Of a DNA stretch of 64,000 bases, positions 1-13,283 are shown one piece after another. The stretch is from Mycteria americana (taxonomy: Eukaryota > Chordata > Aves > Ciconiiformes > Ciconiidae). The notes under the pieces were generated by a model that saw only the letters and a program-made list of their open reading frames with translations, had not been told where the DNA came from and made no database searches. The stretch covers positions 32,548,501 to 32,612,500 of the forward strand of contig NC_134368.1 of the NCBI RefSeq assembly GCF_035582795.1. The letters run 5' to 3'. How positions within the stretch are numbered: position 1 is the first letter of the stretch; every line of letters begins with the position of its first letter. The position numbers and the translations under genes are program-made.

Positions 1-575
1 CGGGCAGGGAGGGAGTCACGCGGGGGGGAGGGGGGCAGGGCAGGGGGTGGGAAGGCCCGACCGGCGGCTGGGGGGAGCCGTTCGCTCGGTGCCTCTCACA
101 GCCCGCCCGCCGCTGCCGAGCCGGGCGCTGGGCGCAACCCCCCCCCGCCCCCGCCTCTCCCGCCCCGGGGCTGAGAGAGAGAGCGCGGTGCGGCGGGGAG
201 GGAGCGCCTCAGTGGGGCCGGGGGGAGGAGGGTAGTTTGCCGGGGAAGAGGGACAGGCCTGCGGGCTCCGGGTTGGCTCCTGGGAGCGGCGGCGCTCTGA
301 GGAGCGGCTGCTGTGGTGAGGGCGGCCGCGGGGCTCGGGCGTTAGCCGCGCTGTTGGGGCTGGGTGGCGGGTGGGAGGCGGAGGCAGCAGCAGCCGAGCG
401 CGAAAGGGTAGAGCCGGCGGGCCGGGGAGAGCGGTGTCTAGTGGGGCTCGGGGGGGACGGGGTCTGTAGCTGCCACGGCCCTGAGGGCTTCCCCGGGCGG
501 GTGCCTGCCAAGCAGCCCGTGCGCGGCCGCCCTCCCGGCGGCTGATGCTCACACTCGTCTCCGGCCGCTTGGGCT
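1..575. promoter_or_regulatory. CpG island, probable promoter / first-exon region
   Basis: This segment is very rich in G, C and CpG, in sharp contrast to the AT-rich DNA from about 580 onward. It has C-runs near 138-150, many GCGG/CCGCC (Sp1/KLF-like) boxes and a GAGAGAGAGAGCGCGG purine tract near 172-188. CpG islands of this kind in vertebrates are unmethylated promoters, often of broadly expressed genes and often bidirectional. The window begins inside the island, so its full extent and the main start site may lie to the left. Reading frames are open on both strands, but that is expected where stop codons are depleted by GC content, and none resembles a known protein. Direction is not proven. 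A good plus-strand splice donor near 316 and AT-rich intron-like DNA to the right suggest rightward transcription. Confidence 0.85.
316..321 (+). other. Candidate splice donor of a 5' exon
   Basis: Inside the CpG island the sequence CTGTG|GTGAGG is a good match to a vertebrate 5' splice site. It would end a first, probably untranslated, exon at 315. No matching downstream acceptor and coding exon could be fixed with confidence. GT-rich donors arise often in GC-rich DNA, so this remains a suggestion. Confidence 0.2.
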
Positions 576-3500
576 GGCCCAGTTTCCTTCTGCGTTAGTT
601 TTTTAGTGGAGGACATGGTAAAAGTTACAAGATTAAGAAAAAGGGCTTTGTCCTCAGGGTTTATGTATTTCTCCCTCTTTTCTTGAATGTTTCCATCACT
701 TTGTGTAGCATGCCCATAGGATGGGATCCGATGCTTTCATTATCTAGACCTGCTGTGCATGTGCTATGCCATAACAGCCAGTTGGTGCAGTAAACTTTGT
801 TTTCCACGAGTGTAAAATAGTATGTCGAGCGCTTTTGGGGAAGCACCTGATCTGCTTTACCTAAACTAGTAGTCACAGTGCATTTTCATGGGGAAATGTT
901 TTGGGTTTCCAGATGTATGTCAACCCTTAAAGAAAGCTTAAAGTCTATTGCATAAGTGCTATGTATTTACAGTTGCTAGGATGCTTTTTTTTTAAAGTTA
1001 GAAGTCTAGATAAAGACTAGATAGAAGTTAGATAAATATGACAGTTCCTCTAAAACCTTCCAGGCAAGACTTGCACATCAGGAAAAGTAATTTATGGCCT
1101 TATGAAAGGAACAAAACTGTATTTGTCTTTAGCTGTATTTCATGTATGACAGACTGCAGGATGATACTGAAGGTTGTTAACAGGGCTATAGGTGGAGATG
1201 CTGAGTGGAAATAACCAGACACATCTGGATTTACATTGAGATGTTTTGTCTGAACTCATCCCCTCTAAGCTGCATCCTTTGCCTTTACAGTGTCTTTCAA
1301 GTTCCTAAAGTCAAAGAAAAAAGATGTTATGGTAATTGAAATATGGGGGAGAACAGGGGTATATTTTAAATGTGAAGAGATAGGAAAGACAGTCTCTTAG
1401 AGTAATTCATTGAAAAATGTCATGAGTTAGTAAGTGACAGTCTAAGGAAAAATCAAAGTAAAAGAGATGTCTGTAGTGTGAACTTGAATAGTGTGGGATG
1501 AGGTAAAATGCTTTGAATTATGAATGGTTTGAATGGGTTATGGATTCTGTTTTAGACATGTCAACTGTGAGCTGACCCTTCACAAAGTATCAGGGAGACA
1601 AGCAGAGAATTTGGACAGAAGTAAAACCCTGAAGGAAGTACTGTGGGCCATCATTAAAGAGAATAGTAGTTTATTTTGCATTTCAGATTAGATTACCTAT
1701 GGAAATTGAGAAGAAAAATAAACCAGGACAAAGTACAGGGGTTTGTGAAACTTCCTTAAAAAGCTGGAGTTACTATCCTAACTCTGCAGGAACAATTAAA
1801 ACCAAGTAGAAATGAAAACCTGTTTCTTTCCGCCACTGCCATTTCTAATGAATCTTATAAAAGTTCATATGTTAGCATTCATACTGATGACTCAAGCGGT
1901 ATTGTCAGCTACAATCAGCTATTTTTCATAATTCCCAACGTACAGGAACAAAATACCTGTGTGGTCTTGGAGCAGAAGAGTTGAGGTTTTTCCCATCATC
2001 CTTCACTTCAAAACAATTTAAAACAGTGAAAGAAGGGAGTTGGGATAGAATGGATGCATAGATGGGATAGGGAGCCTGCCAGTTTACACTGCTTCCACCA
2101 GTTTTAGAAATCTATCTTTAGGTAGTGCTTTTCTTCAGAGCTTGCTCCCTCTGCTAGCCGTACTTACTGTCACTATAACCCCTTACTGTCTCCTAATGTT
2201 TGTGGTATGTGCTGTTCTCTACATTCACAGTTGCCCCTATTTTCTTAGGTTTCTCATGGGAACTCAGGACTTCCATGCATCAAGGGAAAAAAAAATTGTC
2301 TAGGTTCAGACAGACAAAAGATTGATATTTGCTTAAGTTTGTTTTGTGTGGTTGTAGAAAGATGTTGAAGCAGTTCATTAGATTAAAGATACAGACTTCA
2401 AATTTGTTCTTGCATACATGTCAGCAGTATGCTGCAAGAATAGAGGGAATTCTCTGGATTATTTGGGGAGAAATCTGACTGTGTATTTACCTTGTCCTTA
2501 TTCTCTAGATGTTCGTTTTTGATCACTGTTGGAAACAGTACTGGGCCTAGTTGGACCTTGGTATTACCCAGTGTGGTCATTCTTATGTCTTTAAGCTACA
2601 GTTGATTCTTCAGGCTTTGGTTTTGGTGCATTATTTCACCTTTGGCATATTTAACTAAACAAGAAAAAAACCTCAATTTTCTAATCTTTCACTGTGTTAC
2701 CATCAGGATGTGATAGTTATGTAAGAGAGGAAAAAAAAGATGTGCAACTTTTTACTAGATTAGATAACAGACACAGCACCACCACCACTCCATTAAAAAT
2801 AGCGTGCGCATAGAAACTCTTTTTTTTTTTTTCTTCCTCTTGTAGGGTCAGATAAGTGATACTTTAAAACAAAACAAAACTGTGCCATTGCACACTTCAC
2901 ATGGGCCATTCTGAGAAAGACTCCAGGGATTGTCCTTCCCCTTCCTACCATAGGGCAGTATTTTACAACTGCTTATGTAAGTCTTGGTTGTCCTTGTTCA
3001 GAAAGGTACCTACAAAGTACTGTGCCTTCAGTACAGTGAGGTAGAAGTACATTCCTTGCTTATGTTTTTTAAGCTGTTGATTAGATGTTTCTATAAGCAA
3101 TTCCTCGTACAAGTAGTGTGTACAACTAATTAAACATGAGATGACAATAAAATAGTGTTTTAAGTTGTATTCGACCCCACTTTAGGTAAATTATACACAA
3201 TTATTCAGATTTAAGATCTTCAGAAATTGACAGCAGTATAAACAAAATGGAGCAAACCCAACCCAGGCTAAGGGAACAGGCAGTGAACTTAAAAATTAAT
3301 ACCTATGTACTGGAAATCTGGAGCCGAGCCCCATTTTTACAGTCTCTCTTGGCATATATCCCAAGAAAAAGTAGTTAACCCAAAGAAGGTAGTTATATTC
3401 TAAGAGAAATGTGGTAATGGCTTTCTGGCTGTTTTCCCTCTATTTCTTTAAAGGTAGCTAGCTATCCAGCTGTTGTAACTTTTTGCCAAGATATGTGTAG

Positions 3501-4335
3501 CAAAGGCAAAATAAAATGACGAAAGGTTAGATTAGGCCAATAAGAGTCATACTCTTTTAAAAAAAAAAAGCATAATGTTCCTGAGAACTAATTGTTCTAC
3601 TGGGAAACTATTACCACCTTTTCTTCTAGAAAAAACAAACATAAAAACCAAAATGTCAAACCATATTAAAAATAAGCAATTCTTGAATGGTGTAGCTTTT
3701 GAAGACCTTAGCCAGTGATGTTTGAGTCTTTTCAGCTGTGGCTAAGGACTAATGAATCCTCAGAACCACCTTGGTTTTGTTTTGTTTCAGTTTGTTCTTT
3801 GTTGCTTAGTAGACTTTTGGGGCTTTAGTGAGATAGTTCTGGCAGGCAGACTTTGAAATGGAAAAATGCTGAGCATCACTGCAGTAAAACAAATACTAAC
3901 CTTTGTGCAACACAGTGTTGGGCAGAAGTTGGCTTTGAGTAAATCTTTTTAGGTATGAGAGTCTCCAGAGCTGCATTTGCAGCTTGATCTCAAAAGTTAA
4001 AGTGAGCTGAACAGGTCTAGACTGCTACCAGTATCTCTGGCATTTCTGTACATGGCTGCAGTATGGCTTTTCCAAGGGATCTTAATTCCCTTTGAGAAAA
4101 TTGGAGCTTTAGGTTCTTGGTACTTCTGAAATAAGTGCCTTAGTAAATTATTTAATTACACTTAGTAATTATGTATGCAGTAGTGAGTATAAAAAAACCC
4201 AGCTACACATAGGATAAACAGGTAACTACATACTAGAAAGATGAGGATCTCATTAAAAATAAAAAAGGAGGCAAAACATAATAGGATCTAAAATACTTAA
4301 CCAGGTAGAGTAAAGACAGAGAGAGTGAGTTTATT

Positions 4336-4470
4336 GGCTAGATCCAATAAAGGACTTAAGTACCTAAAGCAGGATTTAGGGAGAATTCAGGTGCCTAAGT
4401 CCAAAAATGTGATCTGAGAAATCTCACACAGCTGCTGCCTAACCCAGAAGATGCCTAAAATCAGAAGGCT
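4336..4470. repeat. Possible ancient amniote interspersed repeat
   Basis: The stretch carries the recurring word GGTGCCTAAGTCC and relatives (GACTTAAGTACCTAAA, GATGCCTAAAAT), preceded by GGCTAGATCCAATAAAGG. This vocabulary of 'aGATCCncAAAGGnacTTAGGtGCCTAA' is, from memory, typical of an old repeat family abundant in turtles and crocodilians and sparse in birds. Family assignment is from memory and uncertain; ends are approximate and no terminal repeats were confirmed. Confidence 0.3.
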
Positions 4471-5870
4471 CTTCCTTGATTTTAATTTATATCCCTAGAG
4501 CGTCTAGGATTTTACTTCTGTGCACATTCAGTGTGCAGTAGCACCTATTTCCCATTCGGCCATTTACAATCCTCAGCTTGTGTCCAAGGGCTCTATTTTG
4601 TCAGTATTCTCAGGCCACACCAAGCACACATTCATATTCAGAGCTGGTTAGTTTGGTGTAGCTGCTTGCTTTTAACACAAAGGATGGAGAGCTTGAATAA
4701 CCTTTTATTTAACAACATATCTGTTAGATTACTGAGTTGGAAGATTCAGTTTGGTTCTGTCTGAGAGTGTTCAAACCCATCTCCTCCCTCCAAGTAGTCT
4801 ATCTTAAAGAGTGACTGCATGAATTTAAATTGTCTTGGGAGTGTAAATTAGAGATGAGGATGTGTCACTCCCTGCTAAATGCCCTGTTCCTTGGGATAAA
4901 TCTCACACATCGTTTCTATTCCTACAGACTACAGAATTCTTTGCTTCACAGTGGCACAACTTTAACGGGAATGGAGCAGAGTCATCTTTGTTTTCAATAG
5001 CCCTGTCTCTTGCTGGGTAGGATCACTTTTCTGCCATATGTTGACTTGAATCTTTTTTGTTTAATGGGGATACACAGCAACAATAGGTTGCTATCTGGGA
5101 GGCGTTTGTTTTCTCACTTCCTTCTGTTATCCTGGCTGAGATTTAACAGAATACAGCAAGCCCTGCTCCATTTTTTTAACAGAATGGTAATTTGATCCAA
5201 CAGTTAAGAGGGGACTCTACGCTGTGAATCGTAAGCACACTGAGGTGTCTGTGTCTTGGCCTGAGTTAAGTTTCTAAGGAGTTGCAATAACACTGCTGCA
5301 TTTCTTGCAGACTAGCATTAGACAACCATGATGCCTCAGGACAGTACCAAACTTCATCATACATGCTGTATAGCATATGCGGGTATTTCATGTGGAGTTC
5401 TAGATTCTTGGGAAAGGAAAAACAGAAAACTGAAAAACAGTTTGCAGTCACATAATTTCAAGTGTCCAGTTAACTCGTTCCTTTGCTTGCACCAGGACTG
5501 AACGTATCACCTTCTAACATGCTACACAGTTGTCACACTTAATATTGGCATGTTTGGATATATATGAATATGTTTGTATGGATATTAATATCAACTGCCA
5601 TTAATGAGTGGGGTTCGGTAAATCTGACAATTATACTTTGGAATTGTGGAGTGACTGGAGTCACTAATTTCCCTGTTTTCATGTTCTTTGTATTTTTTCT
5701 TTTCCCATATATGATATGTGGTTGTGCATTCCAAAAGATAGCTGAATGTTTCTACATGTGCAGGATAACAAACTTAATGTGGTCAAGAAGGTTTTATTTT
5801 AATTTTCTCCAGTTTAAAAAAAGTAATTTAGCTCCAGATATGACATGAGTCATATTTGTCTTTTCTTTAG

Positions 5871-5921
5871 GAAGAGAATCCTTGGACTGGTTGGACTCCT
5901 TCCTTCTGCCATTGTTGCCCG
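5871..5921 (+). other. Weak internal exon candidate (51 nt)
   Basis: A strong acceptor (TTTGTCTTTTCTTTAG) precedes 51 nt ending at CCCG|GTAGGA, a mediocre donor. The length is a multiple of three and more than one frame is open. One frame stays open past the donor to a stop at about 6,031 and would give a hydrophobic peptide. No translation was recognised, so this may simply be a decoy splice site in AT-rich DNA. Confidence 0.12.
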
Positions 5922-8900
5922 GTAGGAGAGTTCCATATAATCAAGAGATTTATAAAATAGCTAAATATTCAGTGGAATATTTGCTCCTATTAATATATGT
6001 TGTAATTATTCAAATAGTAATGCACTTATAGTGTGAAATACTAAATTTGAAGAGATACAGAGCTCTGAATAATCAGTTATTTATTCTTGAAGTTAAAGCT
6101 CTTAGTGCAGGACTGTGACTGAATAATGAACAAAAAGCAGAATAATAGCTAAGGAAGTACTAAAAAGACTTTCATTAAAGAAGGATTTTTTAAAATAAAA
6201 ATTGCTCACTAAGTGTGCAAAAAGCAAGTCAGTCACCATTTTTTCAGTTTATCAGGATGTTTTCCTTCAGCTGAAAGTTGCTGGCTAACAGTTGTGCTGC
6301 GTATACTAAAATCTCTTTTCTGGGTGTTAATGGATTCACATTAAAGAAAAAGTACAAGCTGGTTATTTTTAAAATACTGTATAGCAAAAGTAAAAGATAA
6401 TGATTGGGATATGTGTTCTGTGTTACAATTTGGTATTTAAAGAACAATTTATTTTGGTATCTGTTTATATATTCACTAATATTTTTTAATATGTACCCTG
6501 ATATATATGTTCTCTAATATATCCCTTGCTATCAAGTTGGATGTTTTGCATCTACTTATGATCATCCTCTGAGATAAATAATATTGAGATATATTTAGTT
6601 TTGAATATATTTTTTCAAATAGAATTATCTTTTAATTTCTAATAATTATTACTGCTCATTCTTATACAATTAAAAAGGGGGGAAAAATTACAGTCATTAC
6701 ATCATATTTGCATTAAAAGTATGCCTGTATTGTAAACCCAAATCTTAAACCAAGGGAGAAGGAAGGAAAAAAAAGCTTATTATGCTTGGTATCTAGCTTC
6801 TTGAAAAAAACATTTTCTGGGTAGTCAATAATAAATGTGGAATTAAATTCAGAGTTTCAGTCAATTAAAATACATTTTAAGAAATGCATATAGCAATAAG
6901 AAAATACTTCACAGCCTACTTACAGTGCTAAGTGAGGAAAAAATATTATTTGTTACTACTGTACTGGACTTCAGGCTGGAATGGGGTGTAATACTATTGA
7001 CCATGATTGTAACCAGGCAGTGTACATTATTGCTACTAGTACTAGATAAATCACTGAGTTTCCCGATAGTTAATGGTAAAGTTACCAGTCTTTATAAATT
7101 CAAAAGGAGTTGATACAGTTACAAAATTTGGATTTACTACTTCTACTTAGATAACTCTTTAGGATCAGAGAAGTACTGCTCCTTGTCTTAGGTACTTCTC
7201 ATTCACAAAGTTCCATAGAGTGTGCAGGTATATCTGATTTTTCCTTATCTAATGAGCATCCTTCCTTCAGAGGTTTTAGAGCGTTGGGCAACTATTTCCC
7301 GTCAATGAGAACAGAAGATAAATTAATTTTCTTCAAAGACTATGAATAGTACTCTTTACTAAATGTAGTGTTATGTGAAGAAAATCTGAGCTGGACAAAA
7401 AGTGATTACTTAATCAAGGTGGCAGAAAACAGTTATTTAATTAAATGGCCTAATTGGCAATAATTTACCTCTTAGCAACAAGATGAATGTTACAGTTTAT
7501 TCTGACTATTCAATATCTCCTTTCTACTTTGGCTCGTACCTGTTTACTATTACTTATGTCCTATTTGCTTCTTGAACATTAATAGCATCACACAGCACAT
7601 TGTGCACTAGAGGCTGGGATATCACAGCCACATCTTTTCAACCTTTCCTACAAGCATAGTGTAGGAGATCTTTGCATAGTGCAGGACGCCTTTATATCAC
7701 TTCTGCCAAAGACAGCAGATGACAGAATTGAATTTAGAGACCATTAGTTTTTTCAACAGAGCACAGGATCATACAGGAGAGAAGTGAGCACGCTCAAATT
7801 CCTCATTTTAACATGACTGTATAAAGAACATTGTCTTCCAGTCTTTCTCCTGCCTTTCTCCTTCACCATATTTATACAGGAAGATAAACGAGTATCTGTT
7901 CTTTGGCTGTTGTCCACAAATGATCTATGTAGATACAAAAGAATACCTCATTTAATTTCATTTCCATTCCTGAAAAAACAGAATAAACCAATGTTTTTTT
8001 TCCTTCCAAGATATTTGACATGATTTGTCCATGCAGTGGTACAAAGTTTCAGTCATATGAATCTAGGCTGATCACACTTTGTCAGGTGGCTCTGTAGTAA
8101 GTAGCCCATCCCAGATGGATTCTGTCTCTTACGTGTTCTGTCCTTGTCAAACAATATATAAGCATTACATTTTACAGATCTTTTTTAATGATTTGTGTCC
8201 CTCAACTGATTGTCCAGGAAGGGTTTCACAAGAGCTGAAAGACTGTGATAAGCCCATGCATATGAGAGTATTTTTTAAATCACATAATATACTTTATTTA
8301 TCTTTGTATTTCTACCTCTAATAAAAAAAAAAAATCACGGTGTTTTAAGTGAACAGCTTATGCTGCTGTTTTTCAGGGGTTTGTTGGCATCCTGGGTCTG
8401 TTTCCTGTTTGCATTTTGCTGGGCTGTTACTGGTAGGTCACCTTGAGAGCCCCACCCCACACCCAGTTCATACCTGTCCTTCACTGAAAAGCTGAAAACC
8501 TGACAAGCTGTTGTCATTGTTTTCCTTTGTGACACATTGCAGAGCATTCTTGTTACAAAGTACTCTGTGTCCTGGGGCTCTCAACTGTGGAGATTTGATG
8601 TGCGACTCACTGTGTCAAGTTTCATCACTCCTGTAATATTTCATCCTCCCACTTGGACTGCTTTAACACCCCAATTCCTGGCCATAAATCTAAGCCAAAA
8701 GTTAACTATGTAGTCTAGATGTAAATATTTATTAATTGTAGAAATAGAAAGTGCAACATGTTTTTCTTTACTATATTTAAACATTTATTTAAAAAAAATT
8801 GAGGTGCTTTTTTTGGTACCTGGATAAAAATGGTGAGTGAAATACTCTGATGTTTACAGTACTAACACCTGGAGGCTACCAGACTGTCAGAATTCTTGAG

Positions 8901-10109
8901 TTTTGCAACATCATTAACAAAATTAACAGTCAGGCCAGTAACTGATTCCAAGCTTAAAAGCAGGTTATACTGATTGTAGGGCTGATTTGTGTCTTAGGCA
9001 GAGTAGCTAAGTAAAGTGTTATGATTAAGTAAACAATAATACATCAGAATGAAAGGTTTCCAAATAAGCTAGATGCTGATAGATTACAGCATATCAGAGT
9101 CTGCATGTCAAGAATGGTGAAATGTGAGCAAAGAAGTCGGCAGCCTGTAGTCTAACTTATCCAGATGGCTTTCTCATTGAAAAAGGCTTACATTGTAAGA
9201 GAAATATCGGGTATTTGAAGAGGGAAATTCGGGTAGAATAAATAATTATTGGGAAGGAGGTGGAAGCAAAAGGGAAGGTAGTTCATTTACATTTTCCAAA
9301 GACATACTGCAAATCTCTTTGATTATATTTACACTAGTGGGACTGAGCTGTCCCTCTTCTTACTGAAATCACCTCTTTCCCGATGGTGTAAAGGTGGCAA
9401 GTCATGGATGTGGCTACTTTCTGATGTCACCTAAAGCAAAATACAGGTTGTGTTCAGATTGTACCATAGCTCAGATTTCCCTGTGTCCACAGAGTTTTGA
9501 GAGCACAATATCTGGAAGGAATCTCTGATCCTTACCTGCCCCAAACAGAAGCATATGAATGATAACATGCGCCAGTACATCTGAAACAAGTCTTCAGTCT
9601 TGATACTGCTCCATTTTGAGATAATGCTTGCCTTTCTGTAGATCTCAATAGAAAGCCATAATACTTTTATGAGTTCTTACTGCAAACAACAGTTTTTCCC
9701 CAGAATGACTGTTTTAAGAAATCCTGCTTTAAAATCATAATTTTTAAGGTGATTTACATAAGAAATAACAATGCCTATAGAATGATTGATCATTGTTTTT
9801 AAATAAGCACTTGTACAATGTCACTGTCTTAGACATTCCAGTCAGTTGATTTTTTTTTTTAATTTTGGTTTTCAGAATACTGGATTTTACCTTAGATTCC
9901 ACTATGGTTTCCACTGCATACCTCATTGCTGCAATTCTCATGTCATTATCCTATTAAAATATATACATGAATGTATGTATGTACCTGTGAACAAATATTT
10001 ACAATCTTTTTAAAAACAGTTTGCATTAGCTTCTGTAAGGTTTGGTGTTTTCTGAAACAAAAATGAAGTAGAGTTTTAAATGAAGAGAGTAATAAGTGCT
10101 ATTAAATGT

Positions 10110-10132
10110 AAAAAAAAAAAAAAAAAAAAAAA
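10110..10132 (+). repeat. Poly(A) run, 23 nt
   Basis: An uninterrupted run of 23 A follows TATTAAATGT and is followed by GAGAAATT. It could be a simple homopolymer or the tail of an old retrocopy. The upstream 500 bp shows no recognisable mRNA-derived sequence and no flanking duplication was identified. CR1 elements of birds do not end in poly(A), so a simple repeat is more likely. Confidence 0.7.
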
Positions 10133-11981
10133 GAGAAATTACTACTTTTGTCCCTGTTTGTACTTCTGTCTGTAAAAGTGATACAGTGTGCTTTTCTGCA
10201 TTCCAAAAATTTCAGTAGTTTATCTTCCCTGCGACCAGTGTGCTGTGCAGGTCCTGTCTTAGAAAGGTTTACCCCCTTTTGGTTATCTGAGCTATTATAG
10301 GCTTTTCTTGCAAGTAAACAGCTTGATTCATCATTTCTACTGTCAAACAGAAAGGATGTTCACATGAGAACTCCTTCCTCCACTTTTAGGTAAAGGGATG
10401 GAGATGCAGGTGGTGGAATCACTGGTACCAAATGGGAGCTGCCAATTGCAATGAGCTGGCTAGGTTTATCCTGTGGCCAAGGCGTATGTGCCACACAACA
10501 CAGGCCTGAAGGCCAAAATGGGTGTGCAGCACAGGCCAGGTGGACCTCCTCAGGTTAACTGCTGTGTGGGTCACTAGTTCCTTGATGTACAATGGTCTTG
10601 TGGTCAGGATCACTGCTGCATGTTACAGGTTAAAGGAAAGAAAAGGATCTTTTGAACAGTTTATAACATGTATGAGCTTCCCTCAAACAAATTAGCATTA
10701 GTTTTATTAGTAAGTATTAGCTGTGCATACCTGTATTCCTGTTTTAGCCCATATTACAAACAGCCAGCACCACCCTATCAAAATGTACGTACTGCTTTGA
10801 GAAGCCACTGCGGTTTCTCCTGCAGCAGAGACACTACCTTGTAGTTCCACTACTTGTCTCTTGGAGTTAGGAACAGGCCCTAAGAAAAAAGTCTCTGAAG
10901 ATGCTCAAGAGCAATTAAAAATTAATTGTAAAGCAAATTCATGATACTCATCAAAAATTCCATTCATGGAAGGTGTTAGGTAGTGCTGAATGAAATTAGG
11001 AAGTTTTTTTTCTAAAGCAGTGTCCAATTTTTTTTCTTTCATTCCAGATAGAACTAAAGTTAATTTTTTAATTTTTGCGCACTCAGTCAAGATACAGACA
11101 GATGGACACACAAACACGATCCCTAAAATTTGATTTTTTTTTTTAAATTTATTTATTAACAACTGAGCTAACGTGCTTTATTTCATGTAAATTCAACTCT
11201 AAGCATTTTAGGTCAGTACCACATGGGAATTTTAGAGGGGCTTCATGTGCCTGTTCTGCTGTACAAGCTGAATTTTCTGGCCGGAATGTACTTCTCACAA
11301 TGTAGAAGAAAATTCACAGATCTCCAGGCAGATGTTGTTTTCCTGCAGGCTTGGCACTTAGAAGGAATGGAAGTTTGAATTCCTGCTTAACTTGGTAAAT
11401 GTGCTGAGTTGGAGATAAAGTCAGTGTTTAATAAACTAGTTGGGAACAATGTTTCAGGCGAGATGGAGAAAACAAAATATCATAGTTTGATTTATGTTTA
11501 ATTTTCCCACTAGAAAATTGGCAGTTAACGGCATTATTTGTCAAAAAATCTTTCAAGCAAGAAACTGAAGTCAGCTCCATTTGCACGAAACTAATGGTCT
11601 AAGATTTTAAACAATTTTCTAATTACTTTCCGTCATACATAATGCATCTCAGAAGCAATATATGTTTGGATGTAAAAGAACTGCACTTTTAGGAAAGTGA
11701 AGATAAAGACAAAAATAGAGATTGTTGCCAACCTTTCAAATAATTACTTAGTATGATAAGTTCAGTAGTGAAGTTTTAAAAACTGCATTTTTTTTATTGA
11801 GGAGATTCAGTTTTCAGTGGAACAGTGTAGTTATTGAAAACAACAAAAAGAATAAACTATTTTTCAGTAACAGGGAACAACAGATTCATTGTTTAACTGT
11901 TTTCATTCCATTATACATAACTGTTTCAATTAGGCAGGAATTTTAATAAATAAGTGCAACTTCATATTTAATTCCTTTTAG

Positions 11982-12121
11982 TTTGTCATTAGAGTTTGAA
12001 TTTCATGAGTACCACAGGACAGGTTCCATACTTGATCTACATAATGCCCACAGAAGGCAGCTGAGTTCTGGGTCACCAAAGCTTCATTTGTATTGGAGGC
12101 TGTGGGTATGTCAGGCGTTAG
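11982..12121 (+). other. Candidate exon (140 nt) of unknown gene or lncRNA
   Basis: A pyrimidine-rich acceptor (TTTAATTCCTTTTAG) and a strong donor (GTTAG|GTGAGG) bracket 140 nt with one frame open throughout. That frame contains the readable stretch SLEFEFHEYHRTGSILDL. Composition is less AT-rich than the flanks. The translated product was not recognised. It could be a coding exon, a lncRNA exon or chance. Confidence 0.18.
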
Positions 12122-13034
12122 GTGAGGGTATGGAATCCCTTATATTCACACAGAAAAGTATTCCTGCAGTTGTACTTGCTTTTAAGTGACTGACTTTTGT
12201 CCTTACATACTCCATGCTTGGGTGGCCTCCAGTTGTGTTGTGTCAGAGCAGAATAGGATGAAGTAGCAATAGGAGTCCCTGTGCACTGTTTTGTTCCTTT
12301 TGCTCTCTTACCTCAACCATTGTATCTGCACAAGTGCTAGAACAATGAAATGCCTGGTGTAGCCGCAAACTACCAGTTGGTTTTGCGCTAGAGAAATTTC
12401 CACTGAAGATTGTCTTCGGGCATAGGCAAAGGAAACAGATGCCAAGGGTATTAGACTGCTGAGAGCAGTCACTGTCTCGTCCACCTGTGCCAGAGCTGCA
12501 GCACTGTGTACAGCCTGGAGCCCCTTCCTCTTGCTGCTTTGCTGACGTTAAGGGAGGAAAGTGTTGGAAAGCGCAGAATGGGAGTTGCTGTGGAGTCGTC
12601 AGTGGCTCTTCACAGCCATTAATTTCATACTCTCCTTGTCCTCCTACTTTATGGATCATGCAGCTACAGAAGTAAAACTTGTTTTCTAAGACTTTACTCT
12701 GACTTTCTAGGCACAGCTCATTTCCTCACCCACCCTCCACCCCTTTTGTATGACAAGCCCTTTCTGGTTTTTGGAACCTCAAACGGTATAGAAGTGTTAT
12801 GAGATAGATCTGTTTTTTTAGGGAAAAACTGCTTGCAGGAGTAATAGTAGGAAGTGCTTATGTAGGAGTATGGTGGGAATTTTAATTTGCTTTGACACAC
12901 TAGTGATTGACAGTGAAAGATGTTTTGAGTGATCTTTTGTACAGCTGAAGTGGAGTTAGCTGGTGGTTTTGCAACAGTGGAGATTTCCAGATACTCCCCC
13001 AATATACATACAACTACAAGGTGACACCACTGCA

Positions 13035-13283
13035 CCGAAGTTGCAGAACAAGAGGCAATGGGCACAAACTGAAATACTTAAGAAAAATATTTTTTTACTG
13101 TGAGGGTGGTCAAACTTTGGAACAGGTTGCCCAGAGAGCTTGTGGAGTCTTCATCCTTGGAAATATTAAAAACCTGAGTGAATATGGCCTGAATAACCTG
13201 CTCTAGTTCACTCTCCTTTGAGCAGATGGTGGACCAAAGACCTCCAGTGGTCCCTTCCAGCCTGAACCAATCTGTTACTCTGG
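13035..13283 (+). mobile_element. CR1 LINE, 5'-truncated 3' end
   Basis: This is the extreme 3' part of a chicken-repeat-1 (CR1) retrotransposon in plus orientation. The C-terminal end of the ORF2 reverse transcriptase is readable around 13,090-13,165, with the hallmark VVKLWNRLPRELVESSSLE. The 3' UTR follows, with the family word GGTCCCTTCCAGCCTGAACC near 13,247 and a degenerate terminal octamer (ATCTGTTACTCTGG). It is severely 5'-truncated, as most CR1 copies are, and carries frameshifts and stops, so it is dead. No target-site duplication is seen, which is normal for CR1. Confidence 0.9.

Larger units (their letters stand above)
576..13034. other. AT-rich non-coding DNA (probable intron or intergenic)
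   Basis: No supported protein-coding gene is visible. Open frames are short and mutually overlapping, as expected by chance. There are scattered A- and T-homopolymers, weak exon candidates at 5,871-5,921 and 11,982-12,121, a possible old interspersed repeat near 4,336-4,470 and a 23-nt A run at 10,110. If the first CpG island drives rightward transcription, this is its first intron. Confidence 0.6.

Noticed and set aside
16..616. Long open frames on both strands in the first CpG island
   Set aside because: Proline/arginine/glycine-rich translations from GC-rich DNA with few stops. No domain, and the frames overlap each other on both strands.
2851..2870. Strong acceptor followed by GTCAG|ATAAGT
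   Set aside because: No GT donor directly follows and any exon would be only a few bases long.
10030..10132. Processed pseudogene ending at the 23-nt A run
   Set aside because: No mRNA-like sequence upstream and no target duplication seen.
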